64,000 bases of DNA. Source: Sinomonas sp. P10A9 (GTDB taxonomy: Bacteria; Actinomycetota; Actinomycetes; Actinomycetales; Micrococcaceae). The notes beneath the pieces were generated by a model, which was given only the letters and a program-made list of their open reading frames with translations, ran no database searches and was not told where the DNA came from. The translations under genes were made by a program, and so were the position numbers. Location: the NCBI RefSeq assembly GCF_041022165.1, contig NZ_CP163302.1:434001-498000 (forward strand). The letters run 5' to 3'. Below are positions 36,803-45,405 of the stretch, one piece after another (within the stretch, counting starts at the first letter, position 1; each line of letters opens with the position of its first letter).

Positions 36803-37129
36803 ATGATCAAGGTTGTCGCTGTCCTCAACGCCAAGCCCGGCATCAGCCGGGAGGAGTTCCTCCACAAATGGAACGTGGAGCACCCCATCCTCGTCCGCAG
36901 GCTCCCTGGCCTGCGGAGGTACCGCCAGAACCCCGCGATCGAGCACCGCAAGCAATGGCCGTTCAGTGGCATGGCTGAGCTGTGGTTCGACACAGTCGCC
37001 GACGTCAAGGTCGCCTACGGGGGGCCTGAGGCCGCAGAGGTCTTCGCCCACGAGGATGAGTTCCTCGAGCGGATGCAATGGTTCCTCGCCGACGAGGTCG
37101 AGATCGACATCCGCGGTGAGAATCGCTAG
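36803..37129 (+). CDS. EthD-domain protein
   Basis: Small EthD-like ferredoxin-fold (dimeric alpha/beta barrel) protein of 108 residues: MIKVVAVLNAKPGIS, HKWNVEHPILVRRLPGLRRY and a C-terminal Phe/Trp-rich helix. Such proteins accompany degradation operons, where some are decarboxylases or cyclases and many have no known role. It lies 26 bp after the carboxyltransferase, with an AGCGGAGAAGAG ribosome site, and 15 bp before the first TetR gene, so the three form one unit. Confidence 0.8.
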   Translation: MIKVVAVLNAKPGISREEFLHKWNVEHPILVRRLPGLRRYRQNPAIEHRKQWPFSGMAELWFDTVADVKVAYGGPEAAEVFAHEDEFLERMQWFLADEVEIDIRGENR

Positions 37130-37144
37130 CCGGAACCTGTCAAG

Positions 37145-37738
37145 ATGAGCGTCACTAGCCCCGAGGCGGACACCCTGATGGCCATCCGGAGGGCCGCCGT
37201 GAGGCTCTTCTATGAGCATGGCTACAACGCGACGACGCTGCGGCAGATTGCCGCGGACGCGGGCCTCAAGGTCGGCAGCCTCTACTACCACATCGCTTCC
37301 AAGGAATCCCTGCTCCTGGACATCATGTGCGGGGTGCTCGACGATCTCCACCGGGACGTTCTCGAGACCATTGCGGCGCATGTCGGCGAGGTGGATCGTC
37401 TGATGGCCGCCGTCGAGTCGCACATCCGGTTCCATGCCGAGCGCGGCCCCGAGGTTTTCGTGGGCAACACCGAGCTGCGGGCCCTTTCCAACGCGGGCCG
37501 TCGTGTCGTGGTAGCCAAGCGCGAGGGGTACGAGCAGTTCATGCTGGGACTGGTCGAGGCCGTCGTGGCCGCCGTCGAGGCCGATTCCATCGATCCGCGG
37601 GTCCACCTCTACAGCCTCTTCGCGCACGCGGCCCATGTGGCCGGGTGGTTCCGCGGAGAGGGCCGCATTGGCGTCGCCGATCTCGGCCGGGCCTACGCCG
37701 AACTGGCCCTGCGGGGGCTCGGGATCACGAAGCATTGA
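37145..37738 (+). CDS. TetR-family regulator 1 of the acyl-CoA island
   Basis: TetR regulator of 197 residues. The HTH is LRQIAADAGLKVGSLYYHIASKESLL (from about residue 37). The ligand domain carries HIRFHAERGPEVFVGNTELRALS, and the same segment is conserved in the second TetR protein at 44056-44697 (HLRLHTERAQTVFIGNTELRSLS), so the two are paralogues. It is likely a repressor responding to an acyl-CoA, with the CGARCR-N2-YGYTCG palindromes as targets; site S2 lies just downstream, before the acyl-CoA synthetase. The start ATG 37145 fits the short spacing from the EthD gene. Confidence 0.85.
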   Translation: MSVTSPEADTLMAIRRAAVRLFYEHGYNATTLRQIAADAGLKVGSLYYHIASKESLLLDIMCGVLDDLHRDVLETIAAHVGEVDRLMAAVESHIRFHAERGPEVFVGNTELRALSNAGRRVVVAKREGYEQFMLGLVEAVVAAVEADSIDPRVHLYSLFAHAAHVAGWFRGEGRIGVADLGRAYAELALRGLGITKH

Positions 37739-37755
37739 ACATCAATAGTATCTAA

Positions 37756-37769
37756 CGTACGCTTGTTCG
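37756..37769. promoter_or_regulatory. Island operator S2
   Basis: CGTACGCTTGTTCG: the right half matches the island motif exactly, the left half has one deviation. TAAGAAT follows at once as a plausible -10 box for the acyl-CoA synthetase 64 bp downstream. Confidence 0.6.
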
Positions 37770-37832
37770 TAAGAATGGAACTCACGTGGTTCCAGGCGCC
37801 GAGCAGGCGCATCTGCTGCAGAGAGGCACACG

Positions 37833-39383
37833 ATGCGGACCATAGGAGACTGGATTCGGCTGAACAGCCGCCGGAATCCCGCGAGGGAGGCGTTCGTCGG
37901 AGTCGATGGGCGCGTGACATTCGGCGAGGCCGCCGAGAGGGCTTGGCAGCTGGGCCGCGGGCTGCGCAAAGCCGGCGTCACGGCCGGTAGCGGGGTGGGC
38001 GTCCTGGCGGGCAACACCGTGTTCAACGCCGAGGCGTTCCTCGGGGTCGCCGCGAGTGGCGGTGTCTACATCGCCTACAACTGGCGGTGGGCCGCAGCGG
38101 AGCTCGCAAACGGGATCCTTGAGACGGGCGCGAAGGTCATCCTCGCCGAGGAGGCGCACCTGCAACTGCTCGAGGAGGCTCTGGAGATCCTCGCGGAGAA
38201 GGTTGCGGATGACGGCGGGACGGTGCCCTCGGTCGTGCGCCAGGGTGCCGAGATCGATGCGCTCCGAATCGGCTCGGGGCCACTCGAGGATGTGGTCGAC
38301 GCCGAGGCACCGCTGTGTGTCATCTACACCGGTGGCAGCACCGGCACCCCGAAGGGCGTGGTCCTGTCTCACCGCTCGTCCCTCGCCAACGCCCTCAATG
38401 AGATGTATGACTGCGGGGTCGGGAGCCGCGAGAACGAGCGCGGGCTCATCGTGACGCCGTTGTTCCACTCCGCGGCGCTACTGTGTTGGCTCGTGCCGCA
38501 TTTCGTGGCCGGGGCCACGAGCGTGATCGCGCAGAAGTTCAGTGACGAGACCGTGGTGGACCTCGTGGGACGTGAGTCCATCACGAACACGTTCATGATC
38601 CCGAACATGATGCGCCGACTCATGGACCAAGGCGTCCTTACGGACCCCGCGATCAGGAAGAACCTCAAGGCGCTCTACACCGGCGCTGGCCTCCTGCGCA
38701 TGCCGGACAAGCAGCTCTTCGCCGAGATGCTGCCCGGGACGGACCTCTTCTTCCGCTACGGCCTCACCGAGGCAGGGCCCATGGTCACGCGGCTCAGGCC
38801 GGCTGACATGCTTGACTCGGCCGTGGACGGCTCGATTGGCACCGAGTACCTCCTCGTTGAGGCACGGCTCCAGGACGCCGACGGGAACGAGGTGGCCCCC
38901 GGCGAGCTCGGGGAGATCTGCGTCAAGGGCCCGTCGCTCATGAGCGGCTACTACGGCCGCCCGGACGCAACCGCCGAGGCCATGCGCGGTGGCTGGCTGC
39001 ACACCGGCGACCTGGCCGTGAAGGATGAGCGCGGCTACTTCTACTTCCGCGACCGGCTCAAGGAGATGATCAAGACCGGCGGCGAGAACGTCTACTCGGC
39101 TGAGATTGAGCAGGTCCTGCACCTCCACCCCGCCGTCCTCGAGGCCGTGGTCCTGGGCGTCCCGGACCCGAAGTGGGATGAGGAGGTCCGCGCGGTCGTC
39201 GTGCTCCGCAGCGGCCAGACCGCCGAGGCTGCCCAGCTGTCCAGCTTCCTCCGCGAGCGCTTGGCCGGGTACAAGGTCCCCAAGCAGATGGTCTTCCTCA
39301 CCCCGGACCAGCTGCCCCGCACTGCCGCGGGCAAGCTCCAGAAGGCCGTACTCAAGACCCAGCTCGGATGGAGTGGTTCATGA
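37833..39383 (+). CDS. Acyl-CoA synthetase (AMP-forming)
   Basis: ANL-superfamily ligase of 516 residues. The P-loop motif reads CVIYTGGSTGTPKGVV (a variant of YTSGTTG), the A5 motif is FFRYGLTEAGP, the A7-A8 region includes GWLHTGDLAVKDERGYFYFRDR then LKEMIKTGGENVYSAEIE, and the catalytic Lys lies in LPRTAAGKLQK near the end. It activates a carboxylic acid to its CoA thioester via an acyl-adenylate, presumably the entry step of the island. It follows site S2 and overlaps the next gene as ATGA. Confidence 0.9.
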   Translation: MRTIGDWIRLNSRRNPAREAFVGVDGRVTFGEAAERAWQLGRGLRKAGVTAGSGVGVLAGNTVFNAEAFLGVAASGGVYIAYNWRWAAAELANGILETGAKVILAEEAHLQLLEEALEILAEKVADDGGTVPSVVRQGAEIDALRIGSGPLEDVVDAEAPLCVIYTGGSTGTPKGVVLSHRSSLANALNEMYDCGVGSRENERGLIVTPLFHSAALLCWLVPHFVAGATSVIAQKFSDETVVDLVGRESITNTFMIPNMMRRLMDQGVLTDPAIRKNLKALYTGAGLLRMPDKQLFAEMLPGTDLFFRYGLTEAGPMVTRLRPADMLDSAVDGSIGTEYLLVEARLQDADGNEVAPGELGEICVKGPSLMSGYYGRPDATAEAMRGGWLHTGDLAVKDERGYFYFRDRLKEMIKTGGENVYSAEIEQVLHLHPAVLEAVVLGVPDPKWDEEVRAVVVLRSGQTAEAAQLSSFLRERLAGYKVPKQMVFLTPDQLPRTAAGKLQKAVLKTQLGWSGS

Positions 39384-40225
39384 AACTCGCCACGATCCGC
39401 TGGAGCGACAGCACCGGCACCCGCGCCGCCGTGCTCGACGGCGGCCGCCTCCATCCGCTCGACCTAGCCGACGTCGGGGCGTGGCTCGAGGCCGGCTCGC
39501 CCGACTGGGCCCAGCACGTCGACGGTGTGCCGGTCGAGACGGCCGACGCCGACTTCGCGCCGCTCGTGCCTCGGCCCGGGAAGATCATCTGCGTCGGGCT
39601 GAACTACCGGGACCACATCCTCGAGATGGGCAGGGAGCTCCCCGAGTACCCCACGCTCTTCGCGAAGTTCGCGGACTCCCTCGTCGGCGCGCGCGACGAC
39701 GTTGTGCTGCCGGCCGGCTCCGGCAGGGTCGACTGGGAAGGCGAGCTCGCCGTCGTCGTGGGCCGCACCGTGAGCCACGCAGACGAGGACGCGGCCCGGG
39801 ACGCAATCGCCGGGTTCGCCGTCTCCAACGACGTCTCAGCCCGCGACTTCCAGCGGCGCACGCCGCAGTGGCTCCAGGGCAAGACGTTCGATTCGACCAC
39901 CCCGCTGGGCCCCTACCTCGTCACCGCCGACGAGACGGGGCCCGAGCCGGATCTGACGATCACGTGCAGCGTGGACGGCGCGGTCAAGCAGCAGTCCCGC
40001 ACCTCCGAGCTCGTGTTCGGCCCCGTCGAGCTGGTCCGCTACATCTCCGCGATCACGATCCTGCGGCCCGGCGACGTGATCCTCACCGGCACCCCCGGCG
40101 GCGTCGGCGACGGCCGCGACCCGAAGGAGTACCTCCGCCCGGGGTCCGTGCTCACCACCACCATCGAGACCCTCGGCGAGACCGAAAACCTGTGCACCGA
40201 GACAAGGACCACCCATGTTCACTAA
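39380..40225 (+). CDS. Fumarylacetoacetate hydrolase-family protein
   Basis: FAH-superfamily protein of 281 residues from ATG 39380, which overlaps the synthetase stop (ATGA); an ATG four codons earlier is possible. The conserved core is KIICVGLNYRDHILEMG, the metal ligands lie in DWEGELAVVVGR, and SNDVSARDFQ and ILTGTPGGVG follow. Members hydrolyse, decarboxylate or isomerise acylpyruvates and oxo-diacids. In this operon it could cleave or hydrate a late intermediate. Its 3' end overlaps the carboxylase alpha gene by 11 bp. Confidence 0.87.
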   Translation: MKLATIRWSDSTGTRAAVLDGGRLHPLDLADVGAWLEAGSPDWAQHVDGVPVETADADFAPLVPRPGKIICVGLNYRDHILEMGRELPEYPTLFAKFADSLVGARDDVVLPAGSGRVDWEGELAVVVGRTVSHADEDAARDAIAGFAVSNDVSARDFQRRTPQWLQGKTFDSTTPLGPYLVTADETGPEPDLTITCSVDGAVKQQSRTSELVFGPVELVRYISAITILRPGDVILTGTPGGVGDGRDPKEYLRPGSVLTTTIETLGETENLCTETRTTHVH

Positions 40226-42011
40226 GATCCTCATCGCCAACCGCGGCGAAATCGCGGTCCGCGTTGTCCGGGCCGCCCAGTCACTCGGCGTCAAGGCCGT
40301 CGCCGTCCACTCCGAGGCGGATACGAAGTCGATGCACGTGCGAATCGCCGACGAGGCCGTGGACCTCGGTGCCGGCCCGGCCAGCGAGAACTACCTCAAC
40401 GCCGCCAAGATCATCGAGGCTGCCCTCGCCACGGGCGCCCAGGCCATCCACCCGGGCTACGGGTTCCTCTCCGAGAACGCCGCATTCGCTCGGGCGGTCG
40501 CCGACGCGGGCCTGACCTTCATCGGCCCGAGCGCGACGGCGATCTCCACCATGGGCGAGAAGGTCGCCGCCCGCGCCGTCGCGGTCGAGGCAGAGGTTCC
40601 GCTCGCGCCTGGCTCGAACGGCGCCATCTCCAGCGCTGACGACGTCGTGGCGTTCGGCGCCAGCCACGGCTACCCGATCCTCGTCAAGGCCTCCGCTGGC
40701 GGCGGGGGGCGCGGTATGCGCCTCGTCAACACCGCGGCGGAGGCGGCCGACGCCGTCGCGGCCGCCACACGAGAGGCGACCGCCGCGTTCGGGAACGGCG
40801 AGGTCTACCTCGAGCGCTACCTGACGAGCGCCCGGCACGTCGAGGTCCAGGTCTTCGCCGACTCCCACGGCAACACGGTCTACGTCGGCGACCGCGACTG
40901 CTCCGTGCAGCGCCGCCACCAGAAGCTCGTGGAGGAGTCGCCCGCGCCCGGGCTGTCCGACGAAATGCGCCGCGCGATGGGGGCCGCCGCCGTGCGCCTC
41001 GCCGAGCACGTGGACTACGTGGGCGCAGGGACGGTCGAGTTCCTCGTCGAGGGGGAGCGCTTCTACTTCCTCGAGATGAACACCCGCATCCAGGTCGAGC
41101 ATCCGGTCACCGAGATGGTCCACGGTGTGGACCTCGTCGCCGAGCAGATCAAGGTCGCCGCCGGCGCGCCGCTGAGCATCCTCGACCGGCTCGCGCCGGT
41201 GGGGGCCGCCGTCGAGGCGCGTATCAACGCCGAGGACGTCGCAGACGGCCTCTTCCTCCCGGCACCGGGTCCGCTCCAGACCGTCGAGGCCCCGGAGGGG
41301 GAGGGCCTGCGGTTCGATGCCGGCTATGCCTCCGGCGACGAGGTCCTGCCGTACTACGACAGCCTGGTCGGCAAGCTCATCGCCCATGGGGCCACCCGCG
41401 AGGAGGCGCTCGACCGGCTCGCCGTCGGGCTGCGAGAGCTGAACATCGTCGGGGTGCCGACCACAGTTCCGGCCGCCCTCGCGATCGTGACGCATGAGGA
41501 TTTCCGCGCCGCGCGGTTCTCGACGCGCTGGCTCGAGGAAAGCATGAACCTCGCGGAGGAGCTCGAGAAGCTCGACGAGGCGCCGTCACGCCAGGAGGTC
41601 GGGGTCGGCGGCCGCTTCTACACCATCCCGGTGTTCCCCGACCTCGGCCGGCCCGGCGCCCAAGCCGTGCTCCCGGCGGCAGGTGCAGCGGAACCGTCTT
41701 CCGATCGGGCCGCGGTGAACGGATCCGCCAACGGCACGCGGACTGGCCGCGGCGTTAAGGCGCGTAAGGCCAAGGCCACGGACGGCAGCGTCAAGGCGCC
41801 CATGCAGGGAACGATCGTCAAGGTGAACGTCGCCGAGGGCCAGAGTGTCGAGGCCGGCGAGGTCCTCTTTGTCCTCGAGGCCATGAAGATGGAGAACCCG
41901 ATCACCGCGCCCGCGGCCGGAATTGTGGGATCCGTCAACGCCGCGGTGGGCGATGCGCTCGCCGCAGGCACGCTGCTCACCCAGCTTGTCCTCGAGGGGG
42001 CTGCCGCGTGA
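40215..42011 (+). CDS. Acyl-CoA carboxylase alpha subunit (biotin carboxylase + BCCP)
   Basis: Biotin carboxylase fused to a biotin carrier, 598 residues. The ATP-grasp carboxylase domain shows ILIANRGEIAVRVVRAA at the start, AIHPGYGFLSEN, the Gly-rich SAGGGGRGMR loop and FLEMNTRIQVEHPVTE. A Pro/Ala linker (about residues 480-520) leads to the carrier domain, whose biotinylated Lys is K558 in the motif EAMKM. With the carboxyltransferase encoded at 35196-36776 it should form the holoenzyme. The two subunits are split by an EthD, a TetR, a ligase and an FAH gene. Confidence 0.93.
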   Translation: MFTKILIANRGEIAVRVVRAAQSLGVKAVAVHSEADTKSMHVRIADEAVDLGAGPASENYLNAAKIIEAALATGAQAIHPGYGFLSENAAFARAVADAGLTFIGPSATAISTMGEKVAARAVAVEAEVPLAPGSNGAISSADDVVAFGASHGYPILVKASAGGGGRGMRLVNTAAEAADAVAAATREATAAFGNGEVYLERYLTSARHVEVQVFADSHGNTVYVGDRDCSVQRRHQKLVEESPAPGLSDEMRRAMGAAAVRLAEHVDYVGAGTVEFLVEGERFYFLEMNTRIQVEHPVTEMVHGVDLVAEQIKVAAGAPLSILDRLAPVGAAVEARINAEDVADGLFLPAPGPLQTVEAPEGEGLRFDAGYASGDEVLPYYDSLVGKLIAHGATREEALDRLAVGLRELNIVGVPTTVPAALAIVTHEDFRAARFSTRWLEESMNLAEELEKLDEAPSRQEVGVGGRFYTIPVFPDLGRPGAQAVLPAAGAAEPSSDRAAVNGSANGTRTGRGVKARKAKATDGSVKAPMQGTIVKVNVAEGQSVEAGEVLFVLEAMKMENPITAPAAGIVGSVNAAVGDALAAGTLLTQLVLEGAAA

Positions 42012-42886
42012 AGCCGTACCGCTCCCTGCTGTTCGTCCCCGGCCATAAGCGGTCCTGGATCGACAAGGCCCTCGCCTCGGACGCCGACGCTGTGATCATC
42101 GACCTCGAGGACTCGGTCCCCGAGGAGGATAAGGCGCTCGCCCGGGCCAACGCCCGCGAGGCCCTCGACGCCCCGGGCTCGGTGCCGGGCGGCAAGGGCG
42201 TGCTCGTGCGGCCCAACGCCCTGGATACGGCGCATTTCGGGGCCGACATCCTCGAGGTCACGCACGGCCGGCTCACAGGATTCCTCCTGCCGAAGCTGTT
42301 CACGCGCGACGACGTGGTCAGGTTCGACGCCCTCGTCACCGCAGCGGAGCTCGCCCACGGGGTGGACCGCGGGACCGTAGAGCTCATCCCGTCCCTCGAG
42401 ACCGCGGCGTCGATCCAGAACGTCGAGGCGATCCTCTCCGGCCCGCGGGTCGGCGGGGTGATGGCTGCGGCGGCGAAGGATGCCGACGTCTCGCGCGAGG
42501 TGGGCTTCACCTGGACCGCCGAGGGGCAGGAGACCCTGTACCTCCGCAGCCGCGTGGTCCTCGCCGCCCGTGCCGCTGGCCTGCGCAGCATAGTCCTCGG
42601 CCTGTGGCAGGAGGTGCGCAACCTAGACGGACTGCGTACCTTCGCCGCCGCGAACAACCGACTCGGGTACACCGGGCAGGTCCTCATCCACCCGACGCAC
42701 GCGCAGGTGGCCAACGAGGAATACGGGCTCTCCGACTACATGCGCACCTACTACGAGGGCCTCATCTCGGCCTTCGAGGACGGCCAGCGCGAGGGGCACG
42801 GCGCGGTCTCCTACCGGGGCGACCACATCGACCTGGCCCACGCCAACCACGCCCGGCAGGCGCTCGCGTTCGCCGCGGCAAGCTGA
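42008..42886 (+). CDS. CitE-like beta-hydroxyacyl-CoA lyase (HpcH/HpaI family)
   Basis: Citrate-lyase-beta-like TIM barrel of 292 residues. The N terminus reads RSLLFVPGHKRSWIDKA, with metal and CoA-thioester site residues in IIDLEDSVPEEDK, VRPNALDT and LIPSLETA, and a C-terminal GYTGQVLIHPTH segment. Stand-alone CitE proteins cleave malyl-, citramalyl- or hydroxymethylglutaryl-CoA; in Mycobacterium tuberculosis a homologue sits beside accA1, accD1, a MaoC gene and fadE19 and serves leucine and itaconate breakdown. The GTG at 42008 overlaps the carboxylase stop. Confidence 0.87.
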   Translation: MKPYRSLLFVPGHKRSWIDKALASDADAVIIDLEDSVPEEDKALARANAREALDAPGSVPGGKGVLVRPNALDTAHFGADILEVTHGRLTGFLLPKLFTRDDVVRFDALVTAAELAHGVDRGTVELIPSLETAASIQNVEAILSGPRVGGVMAAAAKDADVSREVGFTWTAEGQETLYLRSRVVLAARAAGLRSIVLGLWQEVRNLDGLRTFAAANNRLGYTGQVLIHPTHAQVANEEYGLSDYMRTYYEGLISAFEDGQREGHGAVSYRGDHIDLAHANHARQALAFAAAS

Positions 42887-42921
42887 CACCCATCAGATCC
42901 ACCAGACCCAAGGAGCCAACC

Positions 42922-43404
42922 ATGGCAGGCATGTACTACGAGGACTTCGAGGTGGGCACCGTGATCCTCCACGAGGTCACCCGCACCGTCACCGAGGCGG
43001 ACAACCTCCTCATCACCACCCTCACCATGAACGTCCAGCCCCTGCACCTCGACGCCGAGTTCTCGGCCAAGAGCATGTACGGCAAGCAGATTGTCAACAG
43101 CATCTTCACGCTCGGCCTCGTGACCGGCATACCCGTCCAGGACACGACGCTTGGCACCACGCTCGGGAACCTCGGCTTCCGCGACATCGAGTTCCCCAAG
43201 CCCGTGTTCATCGGGGACACCTTGCGGGTGGAGACCGTGGCTCTGGACAAGCGCGTCTCCAAGTCCCGTCCCGATACCGGGATCGTGGGCATCGAGCACC
43301 GCGGCTACAACCAGCGCGACGAGCTCGTGTGCGTCGTCCGCCGGACCGCGCTCATGAAGCGGAAGGTCGTGGCTGTCGCTGCCGCGGAGTCGGCCACGGC
43401 CTGA
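42922..43404 (+). CDS. MaoC-family dehydratase, second copy
   Basis: Hot-dog-fold MaoC protein of 160 residues, MYYEDFEVGTVILHEVTRTVTEAD then LTMNVQPLHLDAEFSAKSMYGKQIVNS and PVFIGDTLRVETV. The Asn in MNVQPLH replaces the Asp usual in the hydratase motif, as in mesaconyl-CoA-hydratase-like relatives. The chosen ATG 42922 follows AAGGAGCC, 35 bp after the lyase. It is paralogous to the MaoC gene at 34584-35075 but not a close copy. A plausible role is hydration of a branched unsaturated dicarboxyl-CoA before cleavage by the lyase. Confidence 0.85.
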   Translation: MAGMYYEDFEVGTVILHEVTRTVTEADNLLITTLTMNVQPLHLDAEFSAKSMYGKQIVNSIFTLGLVTGIPVQDTTLGTTLGNLGFRDIEFPKPVFIGDTLRVETVALDKRVSKSRPDTGIVGIEHRGYNQRDELVCVVRRTALMKRKVVAVAAAESATA

Positions 43405-43418
43405 ACACCACGGGGCGC

Positions 43419-43450
43419 AGCCGGCGACGAGCGCTGGCCCGTCGCCGGCT
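43419..43450 (+). terminator. Terminator after the MaoC-2 gene
   Basis: AGCCGGCGACG (43419-43429) and CGTCGCCGGCT (43440-43450) form a perfect 11-bp stem, followed by TTTCC. It separates the carboxylase operon from the NTF2-like gene, though readthrough is possible. Confidence 0.6.
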
Positions 43451-43483
43451 TTCCGCGTTCCGACGCCCAGCACAGGAGCCCAC

Positions 43484-44026
43484 GTGACTCAGGATAGTCT
43501 GCTCGATTTCGCCGACCACCAGCTCATCTCCCGCCTCAAGGCGGACTACTTCTTCGCCATCGATACCAAGGACTGGAACCGACTGCGGGGCCTGTTCGCC
43601 GACGGGGCACGGTTCGAGGGGTTTCCTTTCGCCTCGGGCGGCCCGGAGGCTTTCGTCGCCGGAGTGTCGACGTGGCTGGCGCGGATGCGCTCGGTCCATC
43701 ACGGGATGATGCCCGATCTCCGGGCGGTCGGCGCGGACCTCGTGCGTGGCCGATGGACAATGACGGACTACCTTACGTGGACTGACCGCGACTTCGACTA
43801 CAAGGGGTTCGCAGTGCCCGGCATGTACGGGATTCGGGGCTACGGCTACTACGACGAAGAGTACGTGCGCTGCCAAGACGCCCGCTGGCGCATCTCCTTC
43901 ATGCGGCTCACGCGCCTGTGGATCGACCCCCTGAGGGGTGACTACCTTCAGCCGCCCGCGTACGATGTGCCATCCGTGGAGACGCGTTGGCTTGATCCGG
44001 TGGGCGAACGAACGCTCGGGAGCTAA
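43484..44026 (+). CDS. SnoaL/NTF2-like protein
   Basis: Alpha+beta cone-fold protein of 180 residues, of the SnoaL-like group: LKADYFFAIDTKDWNRLRGLFADGARFEG, then VHHGMMPDLRAVGADLVRGRWTMTDYLTW. The Tyr, Asp and two His residues could form a small polar active site, as in dehydratases or isomerases of this fold. GTG 43484 follows a CAGGAG site. It lies between two acyl-CoA-island units, just before the second TetR gene, whose operator S5 is inside its 3' end. Function is not assigned. Confidence 0.75.
   Translation: MTQDSLLDFADHQLISRLKADYFFAIDTKDWNRLRGLFADGARFEGFPFASGGPEAFVAGVSTWLARMRSVHHGMMPDLRAVGADLVRGRWTMTDYLTWTDRDFDYKGFAVPGMYGIRGYGYYDEEYVRCQDARWRISFMRLTRLWIDPLRGDYLQPPAYDVPSVETRWLDPVGERTLGS
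44005..44018. promoter_or_regulatory. Island operator S5, upstream of TetR 2
   Basis: CGAACGAACGCTCG, the island motif in reverse orientation (both half-sites fit CGARCR), lies in the 3' end of the NTF2-like gene. TAAGAT (44024-44029), a possible -10 box, follows, and TetR 2 starts at 44056. This suggests autoregulation. Confidence 0.5.
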
Positions 44027-44055
44027 GATGGGTGGACGCGCAAGAAGGAGGATCG

Positions 44056-44697
44056 ATGCCAGCGACGACTGAACGCAGGACGGCTGATGCCATTCGGGAG
44101 GAGGCGGCCAAGCTCTTCTTCGAGCGCGGCTACAACGCGACGTCGCTGCGCGATGTCGCGGCCGCCGTCGGCCTGAAGGTCGGCAGCCTGTACAACCACA
44201 TCGAGAGCAAGGAAGACCTCCTGCTCCAGATCATGGGCGGGATCATTGACGATCTCCTCGAACAGGCACGGCAGGCACTCGCGGAGGCGACCGGTGACGC
44301 CGTCGACCGCCTCCAGGCCGTGCTGGGGGCCCACCTGCGGCTCCACACGGAGCGCGCGCAGACGGTGTTCATCGGCAACACCGAGCTGCGGTCGCTCTCG
44401 CCGGACGCCCATCAGAAGATCGTGGACAAGCGGCGGGAGTTCGAGCTGTTCCTTCGCGGACTCGTCGAGGACGCGGGGCGCGCTGGCCTGGCCGACCTCA
44501 TCGATGTGCGGATCCACGTCTACAGTTTCGTGGCCCAGGCCACGCACATCGCGAGCTGGTACCAGCCGGGGCGCGGTAAGTCCTTGGATGAGATCCTCCG
44601 GGACTACACCAAGCTCGCCCTGCGGGAGCTGGGCGTCTCCGACGCCGACGAGCGCGTGGACCGCCAGTACGCGGCCTCGGCTCACCCGGCGGCCTGA
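44056..44697 (+). CDS. TetR-family regulator 2 of the acyl-CoA island
   Basis: TetR regulator of 213 residues. The HTH reads LRDVAAAVGLKVGSLYNHIESKEDLL, very close to that of TetR 1, and the ligand domain shares the NTELRSLS segment. The chosen ATG 44056 has a strong AAGAAGGAGG site; an in-frame GTG at 44032 is less likely. The near-identical recognition helices (both contain GLKVGSLY) suggest that both proteins may read the same palindromes, possibly with different ligands. Ends at a strong bidirectional terminator. Confidence 0.86.
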   Translation: MPATTERRTADAIREEAAKLFFERGYNATSLRDVAAAVGLKVGSLYNHIESKEDLLLQIMGGIIDDLLEQARQALAEATGDAVDRLQAVLGAHLRLHTERAQTVFIGNTELRSLSPDAHQKIVDKRREFELFLRGLVEDAGRAGLADLIDVRIHVYSFVAQATHIASWYQPGRGKSLDEILRDYTKLALRELGVSDADERVDRQYAASAHPAA

Positions 44698-44712
44698 CAC
44701 AGCAACGGGCAC

Positions 44713-44746
44713 GAGTGAGGGCCGGCAACTTTGCCGGCCCTCACTC
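44713..44746. terminator. Bidirectional terminator
   Basis: Perfect 16-bp stem GAGTGAGGGCCGGCAA (44713-44728) with its complement at 44731-44746, lying between the convergent TetR 2 and cupin genes. Confidence 0.75.
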
Positions 44747-44759
44747 ATTCGCTCTCTGC

Positions 44760-45209
44760 TCAGGAGCGGTAGTCGATCTCGAGGTCCACGACGTCCTGGT
44801 CCTGGAGGTTGACCACGATGTTGTCAGGGGTCCGCGTGGTCATCCAGATGAGCTCCTCGGTTTTGCTCGCGTTGCCCTCGATGTGGGGCATGAACGGCGG
44901 CACGAAGACGAAATCGCCCTCCTCGAGGTATACGATCTGGCCGTAGCCCTGGCCGTAGCGGATGTAGCCGCGGCCCTTGAGCACGTAGCCGCCGGTCTGG
45001 GCCTCCCCGTGGTGGTGCGCACCCGAGACCTCGCCCGGGCCGGTGTAGACCTTGCCGAACCAGATGCGGTCCGCGGCGCTGTTCTCCCGGCTCACGCCCG
45101 ATACGCGGCGGGCGTTGAGCGTCTGGCCGGGGGCGGCCTCGAGATCGACCGCGCGGTGCACGCGGAAGATGTCGGTGTTCTGGTTGATGTCGAAGGCGAT
45201 GTCGGTCAT
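44760..45209 (-). CDS. Cupin-domain protein
   Basis: Single-domain cupin of 149 residues. Motif 1 is GAHHHGEAQTGGYVLKGRGYI, with the metal-binding His cluster and Glu visible in HHHGE, and motif 2 is EEGDFVFVPPFMPHIEGN. It could be a small dioxygenase, isomerase or sensor in the island. The ATG at 45209 follows GAAAGGA; a longer frame to 45242 is unlikely. Its promoter region contains site S3, and on the minus strand TTGACA lies shortly after that site. Confidence 0.8.
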   Translation of the reverse strand: MTDIAFDINQNTDIFRVHRAVDLEAAPGQTLNARRVSGVSRENSAADRIWFGKVYTGPGEVSGAHHHGEAQTGGYVLKGRGYIRYGQGYGQIVYLEEGDFVFVPPFMPHIEGNASKTEELIWMTTRTPDNIVVNLQDQDVVDLEIDYRS

Positions 45210-45310
45210 CGTCAGTGTCCTTTCGGGTGGCATCGGCGGCACCGTCCGCCGTCGGTCTGGGCGGCTGGAAGGCTGCTTCCAGTGTCCAACTGACCGACTT
45301 TAGTGTCAAG

Positions 45311-45324
45311 CAAACGCTTGTTCG
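45311..45324. promoter_or_regulatory. Island operator S3
   Basis: CAAACGCTTGTTCG: an exact right half-site and a left half with one change from the island motif. It lies in the divergent region of the cupin and MHS permease genes, nearer to the cupin; on the minus strand a TTGACA -35 box follows it. Confidence 0.55.
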
Positions 45325-45405
45325 TTTATGTATGTTCGAGTCGAAAGTCTCCAAAATCTCAGGTGACGTCTTGCATGAGATGGGAATCACATCTACTGTT
45401 GTGGA

